A stretch of 64,000 nt of DNA from Palsa-461 sp963768185 (lineage in GTDB: Bacteria > Actinomycetota > Acidimicrobiia > Acidimicrobiales > RAAP-2), in NCBI GenBank assembly GCA_963768185.1, contig CAVYGS010000004.1:806001-870000 (forward strand), in the 5' to 3' direction. The notes beneath the pieces were generated by a model that worked only from the letters and a program-made list of their open reading frames with translations, did not search any database and was not told where the DNA came from. Both the position numbers and the translations under genes were made by a program. Positions 48,686 to 57,495 of the stretch are shown here, in pieces; the first letter of the stretch is position 1; every line of letters starts with the position of its first letter.

Positions 48686-48734
48686 CCGAGCCGGTTCGCC
48701 CACCGCCGACCCCACCGAGACAAGGACCACCACC

Positions 48735-50528
48735 ATGAGACTCACCGGAGCCCAGGCCCTCATCAAGAGCCTCGAGACCGAGGGCGTCGAGGTCATGTTC
48801 GGCCTGCCCGGTGGGGCGATCCTGCCCGTCTATGACCCGATCATCGACTCGTCGATCCGCCACATCCTCGTGCGCCACGAGCAGGGGGCGGGCCACATGG
48901 CCGAGGGCTACGCGATGGTGACGGGCAAGGCTGGCGTGGCCATGGTGACGAGCGGTCCCGGCGCGACGAACGTGGTCACCCCACTCTCCAACGCCTACAT
49001 GGACTCCACCCCGCTCGTCGTCATCTCCGGGCAGGTCGCGACGTTCGCGATCGGGACCGACGCCTTCCAGGAGTGCGACATCACCGGGGTGACCATGGGC
49101 ATCACCAAGCACAACTGGCTGGTCAAGCGGGCCGAAGACATCCCCCGGACCATCGCTGCGGCCTTCCACGTCGCCACGACCGGTCGCCCCGGACCGGTGC
49201 TGGTGGACATCCCGAAGGACATCTCCAACGCCGAGACCGAGTGGTACTGGCCCGAGTCCGAGGCCGACCTCGACCTGCCCGGCTATCACCCGAGGACCGA
49301 AGGTGACCCCGCGTCGATCGCGGCCGCCGCCGAGCTGATGCTGCGTGCAGAGCGCCCGGTCCTCTACGTGGGCGGCGGCGTCCTCAAATCACGGGGTGCC
49401 GCCGCGCTGCTCGAGCTGGCCGAGCGGACGGGTTTCCCCGTCGTGACCACGCTCATGGCGAGAGGCGCCTTCCCGGACTCGCACCCGTTGTGCCTGGGGA
49501 TGCCGGGGATGCACGGCAACTACACCGCGGTGACCGCGATGCAGCGCGCTGATCTGTTGGTCGCGCTCGGGTCGCGCTTCGACGACCGGGTGACCGGCCG
49601 CGTTGACGCCTTCGCACCCGGGGCGAAGGTGATTCACGTCGACATCGACCCGGCCGAGATCGGCAAGGTCCGGATGCCCGAGGTGGGCATCGTCGGTGAC
49701 TGTCGACAGATCATGGAGGGATTGCTCGAGGCGCTCGACTCCGCCGGCCTGGGTCACGACGATCGCGCGGTCAGGTCCGATCGGGGTGCCGCCGGCGCAG
49801 AGGGGTCGCGGGCCGCGACACGTCCGCCCCGCGAGGCATGGTGGGCCCAGCTCCGCGCGTGGCAGCGCGAGTTCCCTCTCCACTACGACGAGCCCGAGGG
49901 GGTGGTGAAGCCGCAGATGGTCATCGAGACCCTGCACGACCTCTCGCCAGAAGACACCATCGTCGTGGGCGGAGTCGGACAGCACCAGATGTGGGCCTCG
50001 CAGCACTGGCGTTTCGAGCACCCCTACACCTGGGTCAACTCCGGCGGCGCCGGCACCATGGGCTTCGCGGTCCCCGCCGCGGTCGGCGCCAAGGTGGGCC
50101 GACCCGACAAGACCGTCTGGGCGATCGACGGTGACGGGTGCTTCCAGATGACCGCCCAGGAGCTGGTCACGGCGTCCGCCGAGCGCATCCCGATCAAGGT
50201 GGCGATCCTGAACAACGCGTACCTCGGCATGGTGCGCCAATGGCAGGAGATGTTCTACGCCGAGCGCTACTCCGAGGTGTACCTTTCGCCCGACCTTCCG
50301 GACTACGTGAAGTGGGCCGAGGCGATGGGGTGCGTCGGGATCCGCGCCGAGAGTCCCGAGGAGGTGGCGCCGGCAATCGAGAAGGCCAACGCCATCGATG
50401 ACCGGCCGGTCGTGGTGGACTTCCGCACCGACGCCTTCGAGAAGGTGTTCCCTATGGTGCCGGCCGGCGGTTCGAACGACGCCATTGTGGTGCACCCGAA
50501 CCAGTCCGGGGCGCGGATCGCCCAATGA
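48735..50528 (+). CDS. ilvB: Acetolactate synthase large (catalytic) subunit
   Basis: 597 residues, intact, ThDP-dependent. First step of valine/leucine/isoleucine synthesis. The catalytic Glu is in RHEQGAGHMAEGYA (near 51), FAD-region blocks GMPGMHGNYTA and LVALGSRFDDRVTG are present, and the ThDP motif is GDGCFQMTAQELVTA to NNAYLGMVRQWQ. The start at 48735 follows an AAGGA ribosome site. A GNAT gene, not ilvN, is directly downstream. Confidence 0.97.
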   Translation: MRLTGAQALIKSLETEGVEVMFGLPGGAILPVYDPIIDSSIRHILVRHEQGAGHMAEGYAMVTGKAGVAMVTSGPGATNVVTPLSNAYMDSTPLVVISGQVATFAIGTDAFQECDITGVTMGITKHNWLVKRAEDIPRTIAAAFHVATTGRPGPVLVDIPKDISNAETEWYWPESEADLDLPGYHPRTEGDPASIAAAAELMLRAERPVLYVGGGVLKSRGAAALLELAERTGFPVVTTLMARGAFPDSHPLCLGMPGMHGNYTAVTAMQRADLLVALGSRFDDRVTGRVDAFAPGAKVIHVDIDPAEIGKVRMPEVGIVGDCRQIMEGLLEALDSAGLGHDDRAVRSDRGAAGAEGSRAATRPPREAWWAQLRAWQREFPLHYDEPEGVVKPQMVIETLHDLSPEDTIVVGGVGQHQMWASQHWRFEHPYTWVNSGGAGTMGFAVPAAVGAKVGRPDKTVWAIDGDGCFQMTAQELVTASAERIPIKVAILNNAYLGMVRQWQEMFYAERYSEVYLSPDLPDYVKWAEAMGCVGIRAESPEEVAPAIEKANAIDDRPVVVDFRTDAFEKVFPMVPAGGSNDAIVVHPNQSGARIAQ

Positions 50529-50573
50529 CGACGGTCGGATCGCCATGACCACCCGAGCCCCCTGGCGTTAGCC

Positions 50574-51419
50574 ATGCCGACCGTTGACTTCAGCGATGAT
50601 CCGGCCCAGGTTCTCGACGGGGCAGGGGACTACCTTTCCTCGGATCCGGTGCGCCACAACGTGATTCTCACGCTCCTCCACGATCGGGTGGCGCGACCGG
50701 CTGCGGGCCGCTACTGGGTGGTGAGGAGTGGACCCAAGGCGGTGGGCGTCGTCTTCCAGTCGCCGTTGAGCTTCATGGCCACGCTCACCCCGATGCCCCG
50801 AGCGGCTGTCGTTGCGGTGGTGGACACCATCGTGAACCAAGGGGTGAGCCTCCCCGGGGTGAGCGGGGTCGCCGCGACGGCGGCGCGGTTCGCCGGGCAG
50901 TGGACGGAGCGGACCAAATCCGCGGCAGCTCCGACTCTGGGGAATCGAATCTACGAGGTCGCCCGGCTCGTGCATCCCCGCGGGGTGGCTGGCGCCTGCC
51001 GGATGGCAGAAGAACGTGACCGGGAGCTCCTCATCGAGTGGGTCGATGCGTTCAGGCAGGAGGCGCTCGGGGCCAGCTCGCCGACCGAGACCGAGGCGCG
51101 GGTCGACGCTCGCCTCGGCAGCGGACAATTCTGGATCTGGGAAGACCCTCAGAGCGTCGCGATGACCGGGGTCAGCGCCCCGGTGGCCGGAGTGGCGCGG
51201 GTCGGCCCCGTCTACACCCCGCCGTCGCAACGGAATCGAGGCTATGCGTCGGGCCTGGTCGGCGAGGTCTCTCGGGCGGTGCTCGGCCGTGGTGACCGGT
51301 GCATCCTCTACACGGACCTGGCCAACCCGACGTCGAATTCGGTGTACCGGGCCCTCGGCTATCGGGCGGTGGACGAGGCGCTGGAATACCGATTCGCGGA
51401 TTCGGCGGTCGCGCCGTGA
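50574..51419 (+). CDS. GNAT-type acetyltransferase inserted between ilvB and ilvN
   Basis: 281 residues. The C-terminal half holds the acetyl-CoA block GPVYTPPSQRNRGYASGLV (about 209-227) and the closing DLANPTSNSVYRALGYR, standard GNAT features. The N-terminal half (about 1-120) resembles no domain I recognise. It starts 45 bases after ilvB and ends 16 bases before ilvN, so it sits in the same attenuator-controlled unit. Substrate unknown. GC content and codon use look like the neighbours. Confidence 0.88.
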   Translation: MPTVDFSDDPAQVLDGAGDYLSSDPVRHNVILTLLHDRVARPAAGRYWVVRSGPKAVGVVFQSPLSFMATLTPMPRAAVVAVVDTIVNQGVSLPGVSGVAATAARFAGQWTERTKSAAAPTLGNRIYEVARLVHPRGVAGACRMAEERDRELLIEWVDAFRQEALGASSPTETEARVDARLGSGQFWIWEDPQSVAMTGVSAPVAGVARVGPVYTPPSQRNRGYASGLVGEVSRAVLGRGDRCILYTDLANPTSNSVYRALGYRAVDEALEYRFADSAVAP

Positions 51420-51435
51420 CCCGGGAGGAGACCTT

Positions 51436-51966
51436 ATGAGCAGCGGGTTGTCCGAGCGCGGCGAAGGTGAGGGCCCCCGTCACCACATCCTCTCGGTGCT
51501 GGTCGAGAACAAAGCCGGTGTGCTGGCGCGCGTGGCCGGGCTGTTCAGCCGGCGCGGCTTCAACATCTTCTCGCTCGCCGTAGCCCCGACCGATGACGAG
51601 CGGTTCAGCCGGCTGACGATCGTCGTCGACGTCGAGTCCGCGCCGCTCGGGCAGGTGATCCAGCAGCTCGACAAGCTGATCAACGTGGTTTCGATCTCGC
51701 AGCTTGCCCCCGAGGCGGCGGTCGAGCGCGAGCTCGTCCTTGCCACCGTCGAAGTCGACGCCCAGCGGCGCGGCGAGATCATCGAACTGGTCGGGGTGTT
51801 CCGGGGCGAGGTGGTCAGCGTCGGCCCGGACCGGATGACGGTCATGTTGGCCGACAGCCCCGACACCGTCGACGACTTCGAACGGCTGCTCGGCGACTAC
51901 AAGATCGTCGAGCTCCAGCGGACCGGACGGGTGGCCCTGCCCAAGCTGGGCCGCGCTGGCGGCTAG
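51436..51966 (+). CDS. ilvN: Acetolactate synthase small (regulatory) subunit
   Basis: 176 residues with an N-terminal ACT domain, HILSVLVENKAGVLARVAGL and RRGFNIFSLAV, that binds valine for feedback control, and the C-terminal activation domain (ELVLATVEVDAQRRGEI). The GGGAGGAG ribosome site precedes ATG 51436. It activates and regulates IlvB. ilvC follows 33 bases on. Confidence 0.96.
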   Translation: MSSGLSERGEGEGPRHHILSVLVENKAGVLARVAGLFSRRGFNIFSLAVAPTDDERFSRLTIVVDVESAPLGQVIQQLDKLINVVSISQLAPEAAVERELVLATVEVDAQRRGEIIELVGVFRGEVVSVGPDRMTVMLADSPDTVDDFERLLGDYKIVELQRTGRVALPKLGRAGG

Positions 51967-51999
51967 AACACAACCCTCGCGAGAAACGGGAGAACCCAC

Positions 52000-53025
52000 A
52001 TGGCGACCTTGTATTACGAGTCCGACGCCGATCCAGCCCTCCTCCAGCGGCGCAAGGTCGCCATCTTGGGTTACGGCTCCCAGGGCCACGCCCATGCGCT
52101 CAACCTCTCCGAGTCGGGCATCGACGTGCGCGTCGGGTTGCGCGACGGCTCCTCGTCGCGGACGAAGGCCGAGGAGGCCGGGCTGAAGGTGACCTCGGTC
52201 GAGCAGGCGGCGACCGAGGCCGACGTCGTGATGTTCCTCCTGCCCGACACCGAGCAGAAGCGGATCTACGACGAGGAGGTCGCGAGCCACATCGAGCCGG
52301 GCGACTGCCTCATGTTCGCCCACGGCTTCAACATCCGCTTCGGCCAGATCGTCCCGCCCCAGGGCGTCGACGTGGCCATGGTCGCCCCCAAGGGCCCCGG
52401 ACACCTAGTGCGCCGCACCTACACCGAGGGCGGTGGCGTCCCCACGCTCATCGCGGTGGCACAGGACGCGACCGGCAACGCCCGGGCCCTGGCCCTGTCG
52501 TACGCGCATGCGATCGGGGCCACCCGCGCCGGTGTGCTCGACACCACATTCGACGAGGAGACCGAGACTGACCTCTTCGGCGAGCAGGTCGTGCTGTGTG
52601 GCGGCCTCACTGCCCTGGTCACCGCGGGCTTCGAGACCTTGGTCGAGGCCGGGTACCAGCCCGAGTCGGCGTACTTCGAGTGCCTGCACGAGCTGAAGCT
52701 GATCGTCGACCTGATGTACGAGCAGGGGATCGCCGGCATGCGCTATTCGATCTCCGACACCGCCGAGTACGGGGACCTCACCCGGGGGCCCCGGGTCATC
52801 AACGACGCGGTGCGGGCCCAGATGAAGCAGATCCTTTCGGACATCAAGGACGGGACCTTCGCCGAGGAGTGGATCGCCGAGAACCGCAACGGACGACCCA
52901 CCTTCAACGACCTGCGCAAGCGCGGCCAGGCCCACCAGATCGAGAAGGTGGGCGAGGAGCTCCGGGCGATGATGCCGTTCATCTCACAGGGCCGCCAACG
53001 CGTCCAGGACGTGTCCGGGGGCTGA
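52000..53025 (+). CDS. ilvC: Ketol-acid reductoisomerase (NADP+), class I
   Basis: 341 residues, the usual class I length. Rossmann motif GYGSQGHAHALNLSESG, then VRVGLRDGSSSRTKAEEAG, whose Ser/Arg residues favour NADPH, the KGPGHLVRRTYTEG block, and the C-terminal AGMRYSISDTAEYGD with metal-binding acids. It converts acetolactate to dihydroxyisovalerate, feeding IlvD. Last gene of the ilvB-GNAT-ilvN-ilvC unit, preceded by a GAGAAACGGGAG ribosome region. Confidence 0.97.
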   Translation: MATLYYESDADPALLQRRKVAILGYGSQGHAHALNLSESGIDVRVGLRDGSSSRTKAEEAGLKVTSVEQAATEADVVMFLLPDTEQKRIYDEEVASHIEPGDCLMFAHGFNIRFGQIVPPQGVDVAMVAPKGPGHLVRRTYTEGGGVPTLIAVAQDATGNARALALSYAHAIGATRAGVLDTTFDEETETDLFGEQVVLCGGLTALVTAGFETLVEAGYQPESAYFECLHELKLIVDLMYEQGIAGMRYSISDTAEYGDLTRGPRVINDAVRAQMKQILSDIKDGTFAEEWIAENRNGRPTFNDLRKRGQAHQIEKVGEELRAMMPFISQGRQRVQDVSGG

Positions 53026-53071
53026 ACCGAGATCCCTCCGGGGGCGGGCGTCCCGCCACTCGTGGCGACCG

Positions 53072-53084
53072 CACCATTTTGGTG
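53072..53084. promoter_or_regulatory. Palindrome CACCA TTT TGGTG, candidate operator
   Basis: Five-base perfect arms around a TTT centre, 33 bases before the SDR remnant that opens the P450/TetR unit. A TetR regulator encoded at the end of that unit makes it a candidate autoregulatory site. Short, so chance is possible. Confidence 0.3.
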
Positions 53085-53117
53085 TCATAGTGAGCGGCGC
53101 CAATCTCGGAGGTGGTC

Positions 53118-53249
53118 ATGGGTCTCTTGGATACCAAGGTGCCGGTCGTCGCGGGTGCCGGGTCGGGGACCGACCGGGCCTCGACCAGCATCATCGCCGT
53201 CGGCGACGGAGTCCGCCCGTTTGCCCTGAGCCTCGGCGAGCACCGATGA
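53118..53249 (+). pseudogene. Truncated SDR N-terminus (43 residues)
   Basis: MGLLDTKVPVVAGAGSGTDR matches the opening of SDR proteins (usually LLDGKVAVVTGAGSGIGRA) but the glycine motif is degraded to GAGSGTDRAS and the frame stops after 43 residues. It has a strong GGAGGTGG ribosome site, and its stop overlaps the P450 ATG (ATGA), so it may survive as a translated leader that couples translation into the P450. Decayed or deleted gene. Confidence 0.55.
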
Positions 53250-54450
53250 CGCAGGACGCGACCGACGTCTACTACGACCCCTACGACGTCGACATCGACG
53301 CCGATCCCTACCCGGTGTTCCGGCGGCTTCGAGAAGAGGCGCCGCTCTATTACAACGACCGCCACGACTTTTACGCGCTCAGCCGGTACGAGGACGTCGA
53401 GCGCGGGCTGGTTGACAACGAGACGTTCATCTCGGGCCGGGGCGTCATCCTCGAGCTCATCAAGGCGAACATCGAGATGCCGTCCGGCATGCTCATCTTC
53501 GAGGACCCGCCGGTCCATACGATCCATCGGCGGCTGCTGTCGCGGGTCTTCACGCCGAAGAAGATGGACGCACTCGAGCCTCAGATCCGCGAGTATCTGC
53601 GCCGAACGCCCTCGACCCGCTCGTCGGGTCCGAGCGGTTCGACTTCGTCGCCGACCTCGGCGCACAGATGCCGATGCGGGTCATCGGCATGCTGCTCGGC
53701 ATCCCCGATCGAGGACCAGGAGGCGGTGCGCGATCACGTGGACGCCATCCTGCGCACCGAGCCGGGCAAGCCCATGGAGTTCACCGAGAGCAACTTCGCG
53801 TTGCGGCGAGATCTTCGCCGAGTACATCGAGTGGCGGGCCGAGCACCCCTCCGACGACCTGATGACCGAGCTCCTGAACGCGGAGTTCGAGGACGAGCGG
53901 GGCGAGGTTCGTCGGCTGACCCGCGAGGAGCTCCTGACCTACCTCGAATGTCCTCGCCGGGGCCGGCAACGAGACCACCGCCCGTCTGATCGGCTGGACC
54001 GGCAAGGTCCTGGCCGAGCACCCCGACCAGCGGCGCGAGCTCGTCGACGAGCCGTCCCTCATCCCCAACGCGATCGAGGAGCTGCTGCGCTTCGAGCCTC
54101 CGGCCCACCACGGTGCCCGCTACGTCGCCCGCGACATCGAGTTCTACGGGACCAGACGGTGCCCGAGGGCAGCGTGATGATGCTGCTCAACGGTTCCGCC
54201 AACCGTGACGACCGCCGATTTCCCGACGGTGATCGCTTCGACATCCGCCGCAGCGTGACATCGCACCTCGACGTTCGGATACGGGATCCACTTCTGCCTC
54301 GGCGCGGCCTTGGCTCGCCTCGAGGGCCGGGTCGCGCTCGAGGAGGTGCTCAAGCGTTTCCCGGAGTGGGACGTCGACTGCGAGCACGCCACGATGGCGT
54401 TCACGACGACCGTTCGGGGCTGGGAGTCGCTGCCCACGTTCCTCCACTAG
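53246..54450 (+). CDS. Cytochrome P450 (about six frame breaks)
   Basis: About 400 residues after repair. YDPYDVDIDADPYPVFRRLR start, the IFEDPPVHTIHRRLLSRVF C-helix block, the I-helix as LAGAGNETTARLIGW, ExxR in EELLRFEPP, and the heme loop as FGYGIHFCLGAALARLEG with the Cys ligand. Frame changes lie near 53600, 53706, 53803, 53946, 54153 and 54274; between them no stop occurs and every motif is kept. Either heavy sequence error or a very young pseudogene. Probably hydroxylates a lipid or sterol-like substrate. The TetR gene follows. Confidence 0.75.
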
Positions 54451-54470
54451 ATGGCCTACGGGGTGATCCA

Positions 54471-55073
54471 CTGACCGCGTCGACCCCGGAGCGCCGGCCC
54501 TACAACAGTCCGCTCCGTCGCCAACAGGCGGCCGAGACCCGAGAGCGGATCGTCAACGCTGGCGCGGAGATCCTGCATGGATTTCCGATCTGGAACTGGG
54601 CCGGCCTGACGGTACGGGCTGTGGCCGAGCGGGCCGGGGTGAACGAGCGCACCGTCTACCGCCACTTCGCCAACGAGCGGGAGGTCCGCGACGCCGTCCT
54701 CGAGCGGCTGCGCGACGAGGCGGGCGTCGACCTTGCGGGGCTGCGGCTCGAGGACCTGAAGGAAGTCGCCATCCGCATCTTCGAGCACGTGTCGTCGTAT
54801 CCGATCGAGCCACGCACCCCGCGGGATCCGACGGTGGCGGCCGAGAACGAGCGTCAGCGGGCCGCGCTCCTCGCCGCGCTGGGGCCGGTCGCCGGGCGGT
54901 GGTCCCCGATGGACCGGTCAATCGCGGCCGGTGTGCTCGACGTCTTGTGGAGCCCGGTCTCCTACGAGCGCCTGGTGGCCGAGTGGGAGCTGCCGCCGAA
55001 GGAGGCAATGCGGGGGCTTATCTGGGCGATCAGCTTGGTCGAGGAGGCCATCGGTCGCGACGTCCGACCGTGA
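54471..55073 (+). CDS. TetR-family transcriptional regulator
   Basis: About 200 residues. The N-terminal HTH is WAGLTVRAVAERAGVNERTVYRHFANERE, preceded by TRERIVNAGAEILH. The C-terminal ligand domain is not assigned. The frame has no good start codon: CTG at 54471 follows the P450 stop by 20 bases, and an ATG at 54451 lies in another frame, so another missing or extra base near 54460 is likely. Likely represses the P450 unit. Confidence 0.82.
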   Translation: MTASTPERRPYNSPLRRQQAAETRERIVNAGAEILHGFPIWNWAGLTVRAVAERAGVNERTVYRHFANEREVRDAVLERLRDEAGVDLAGLRLEDLKEVAIRIFEHVSSYPIEPRTPRDPTVAAENERQRAALLAALGPVAGRWSPMDRSIAAGVLDVLWSPVSYERLVAEWELPPKEAMRGLIWAISLVEEAIGRDVRP

Positions 55074-55091
55074 GGGCCACGCCCTCAGCGA

Positions 55092-56238
55092 TCACGAGGC
55101 CAGCGCGCCCACCACGTAGTTGATGGAGCCGCAGAGGCGCGGCGATGTCGTCGGGCTCGATGGCGGGGAACATCGCGATCCGCAGCTGGTTGCGGCCGAG
55201 CTTGCGATAGGGCTCGGTGTCGAGGATTCCGTTGGCGCGCAGCACCTTGGCGACCGTCGAGGCGTCGATTTCGTCGACGAAGTCGATCGTGCCCACGACG
55301 TGGCTCCGTTCGGCGGGCTTGTCCACGAACGGCCGGGCGAAGTCGGACTGCTCCGCCCAGGTGTAGAGGATCTCGGCCGACCGGTCGCAGCGCGCCGTGG
55401 TCCAGGTGAGTCCGCCGTTGCCGAGCATCCACTCGACCTGGTCGACGAAGAGGAACAGGGTGGCCAGCGAGGGCGTGTTGTTGGTCTGGTCGATGCGAGC
55501 GCTCTCAATTGCGATCTTGAGGTCGAGCGACGGGGGGATCCAACGACCGCTGGCACACAGACGCTCGGCCCGATCCAGCGCGGCGGGGGACAGGAGCGCG
55601 ACCCACAGCCCACCATCGGCCGCGAAGCACTTCTGGGGGGCCAGGTAGTAGGCGTCGAACTGCTCGGGGTCGACCGGCAACCCGCCCGCGGCCGAGGTGG
55701 CGTCGACGGCGACGAGGCTGGTCGCCGAGGCGCCCCTGGGGCGCCGCACCGGCATCGAGACGCCGGTCGAGGTCTCGTTGTGGGTCAGCGCGTAGAGGTC
55801 CACCCCGGGGTTGGCCTCCGCCTCAGGGTGCGTCCCGGTCCCTGACTCGATGATCTGGGGGTCCTTCAGATGCGGAGCGGCCTTGGTCGCCGCCGCGAAC
55901 TTGGATGAGAACTCCCCGAAGCTCAGGTGCTGGCTCCACTCCTCGATGAGGCAGAGCGTGGCGACGTCCCAGAAGGTCGTGGTCCCGCCATTGCCGAGCA
56001 CCACCTCGTAGCCGTCGGGGAGCGAGAACAACTCGGCCAGGCCCGACCGGAGCCGGCCGACCACGCTCTTCACGGCGGGCTGGCGGTGGCTGGTGCCAAG
56101 GTACGTGTCGGCGACGCTCGCCAGTGCCTTCACCTGTTCGGGGCGGACCTTGGACGGTCCGGACCCGAATCGCCCGTCAGAGGGCAGCAAATTGGGCGGG
56201 ATCGAGATGTCAGAGGCTCCGGTCACGTATGGAATCAT
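55092..56238 (-). CDS. serC: Phosphoserine aminotransferase (frame-broken at the end)
   Basis: About 381 residues after repair, of the actinobacterial SerC type. DGRFGSGPSKVRPEQ at the start, GNGGTTTFWDVA, ALTHNETSTGVSMPV, and the PLP-Lys in YYLAPQKCFAADGG. It makes phosphoserine from the SerA product. An extra base near 55130 hides the end, repaired to LCGSINYVVGALAS. The ATG at 56238 overlaps the ATG of the divergent aminotransferase; GTG 56226 is an alternative. serA lies 1.3 kb away on the other strand. Confidence 0.93.
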
Positions 56239-57479
56239 GGCATTCGTGGCCACCGGTTCTTCAACGACGGTCCGCTCCAGGATTTCCCAGCGTGCTGCGG
56301 CAATTGCGCCGTCGGCGACGCTGGCGGTCGATGCCGCTGCGAAGGCCCTGCAGGCCGCCGGTGAGCATGTCATCGGCTTCGGGGCCGGTGAGCCGGACTT
56401 CCCGACGCCCCTGGCGATCGTCGAGGCGGCCCACGCGGCGTGCCGCGAACCCGCTGTACCACCACTACACGCCAACGGCCGGGTTGCCGGCCCTCCGCGA
56501 GGCGATCGCGGCGAAGACCAGGCGCGACTCGGGCCTCGTCGTCCAGCCGTCCCAGGTGCTCGTCACCAACGGCGGAAAGCAGGCGGTCGTCCAACGCCTT
56601 CGCGGTCCTGTGCGACCCGGGCGACGAGGTGCTTGGTCCTGGCCCCTTACTGGACGACGTATCCCGAGGCCGTCGCGCTCGCCGGCGGGGTGCCCGTGTT
56701 CGTCCCGAGCGACGAGACCACGGGGTTCCGGGCGCCGGTCGAGGCCCTCGAGGCCGCGCCGACCGAGCGCACCAAGGTGTTGCTGTTCGTGTCGCCCTCC
56801 AACCCGACCGGCGCCGTCTACCCGCGGGCTGAGGTCGAGGCGATCGGGCGCTGGGCGGTCGAGCGCGGGCTCTGGGTCGTCACCGACGAGATCTACGAGC
56901 ACCTCGTCTACGGCTCGGCGGAGCACCACTCGATGCCGGTCGCTCGTCCCCGAGCTGGCCGAGAGCTGCATCGTGATCAACGGGGTCGCCAAGACCTACG
57001 CCATGACCGGCTGGCGCGTCGGGTGGCTGATCGGGCCGCCCGACGCGGTCGACCGCGGCGACCAACCTCCAGTCCCACCAGACCTCCAACGTGGCCAACG
57101 TCTCCCAGGCGGCCGCTCTGGCCGCAGTCTCGGGCGACCTGACGCGGCGGCGGCCATGCGCGAAGCCTTCGACCGCCGCCGGCGGACGATCGTGACGATG
57201 CTGAACGAGATCGACGGAGTCGACTGCCTCGAACCGGAGGGGGCCTTCTACGCCTTCCCCTCGGTCAAGGGACTGCTCGGCCAGGAGATCCGGGGTCGCC
57301 GCCCCGCGACCAGCGCCGAGCTGGCCGACCTGTGCATCTCCGAGGCCAAGGTCGCGGTCGTTCCCGGCGAAGCCTTCGGCGCCCCGGGGTACTTCCGCAT
57401 GTCCTACGCACTGGGCGACGGGGACCTCGTCGAGGGCGTCTCCCGCCTCGCCTCGCTGTTTGGCGAGGCCCGTCCCTAG
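56237..57479 (+). CDS. aspC: Class I aminotransferase, aspartate-aminotransferase type (about six frame breaks)
   Basis: About 413 residues after repair. RISQRAAAIAPSATLAVDA and GFGAGEPDFPTPL at the start, then PLYHHYTPTAGLPALREA, VTNGGKQAV, FVSPSNPTGAVYP and the PLP-Lys block as VINGVAKTYAMTGWRVGW, ending with a KVAVVPGEAFGAPGYFR arm. Breaks near 56450, 56600, 56635, 56945, 57055 and 57145. The family is subgroup I-gamma aspartate/branched aminotransferases; aspC is the nearest symbol. The gene reads into serA with a 16-base gap, supporting an aspartate/serine metabolism unit. Confidence 0.78.
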
Positions 57480-57495
57480 CAACGAGGAGGAGGAC

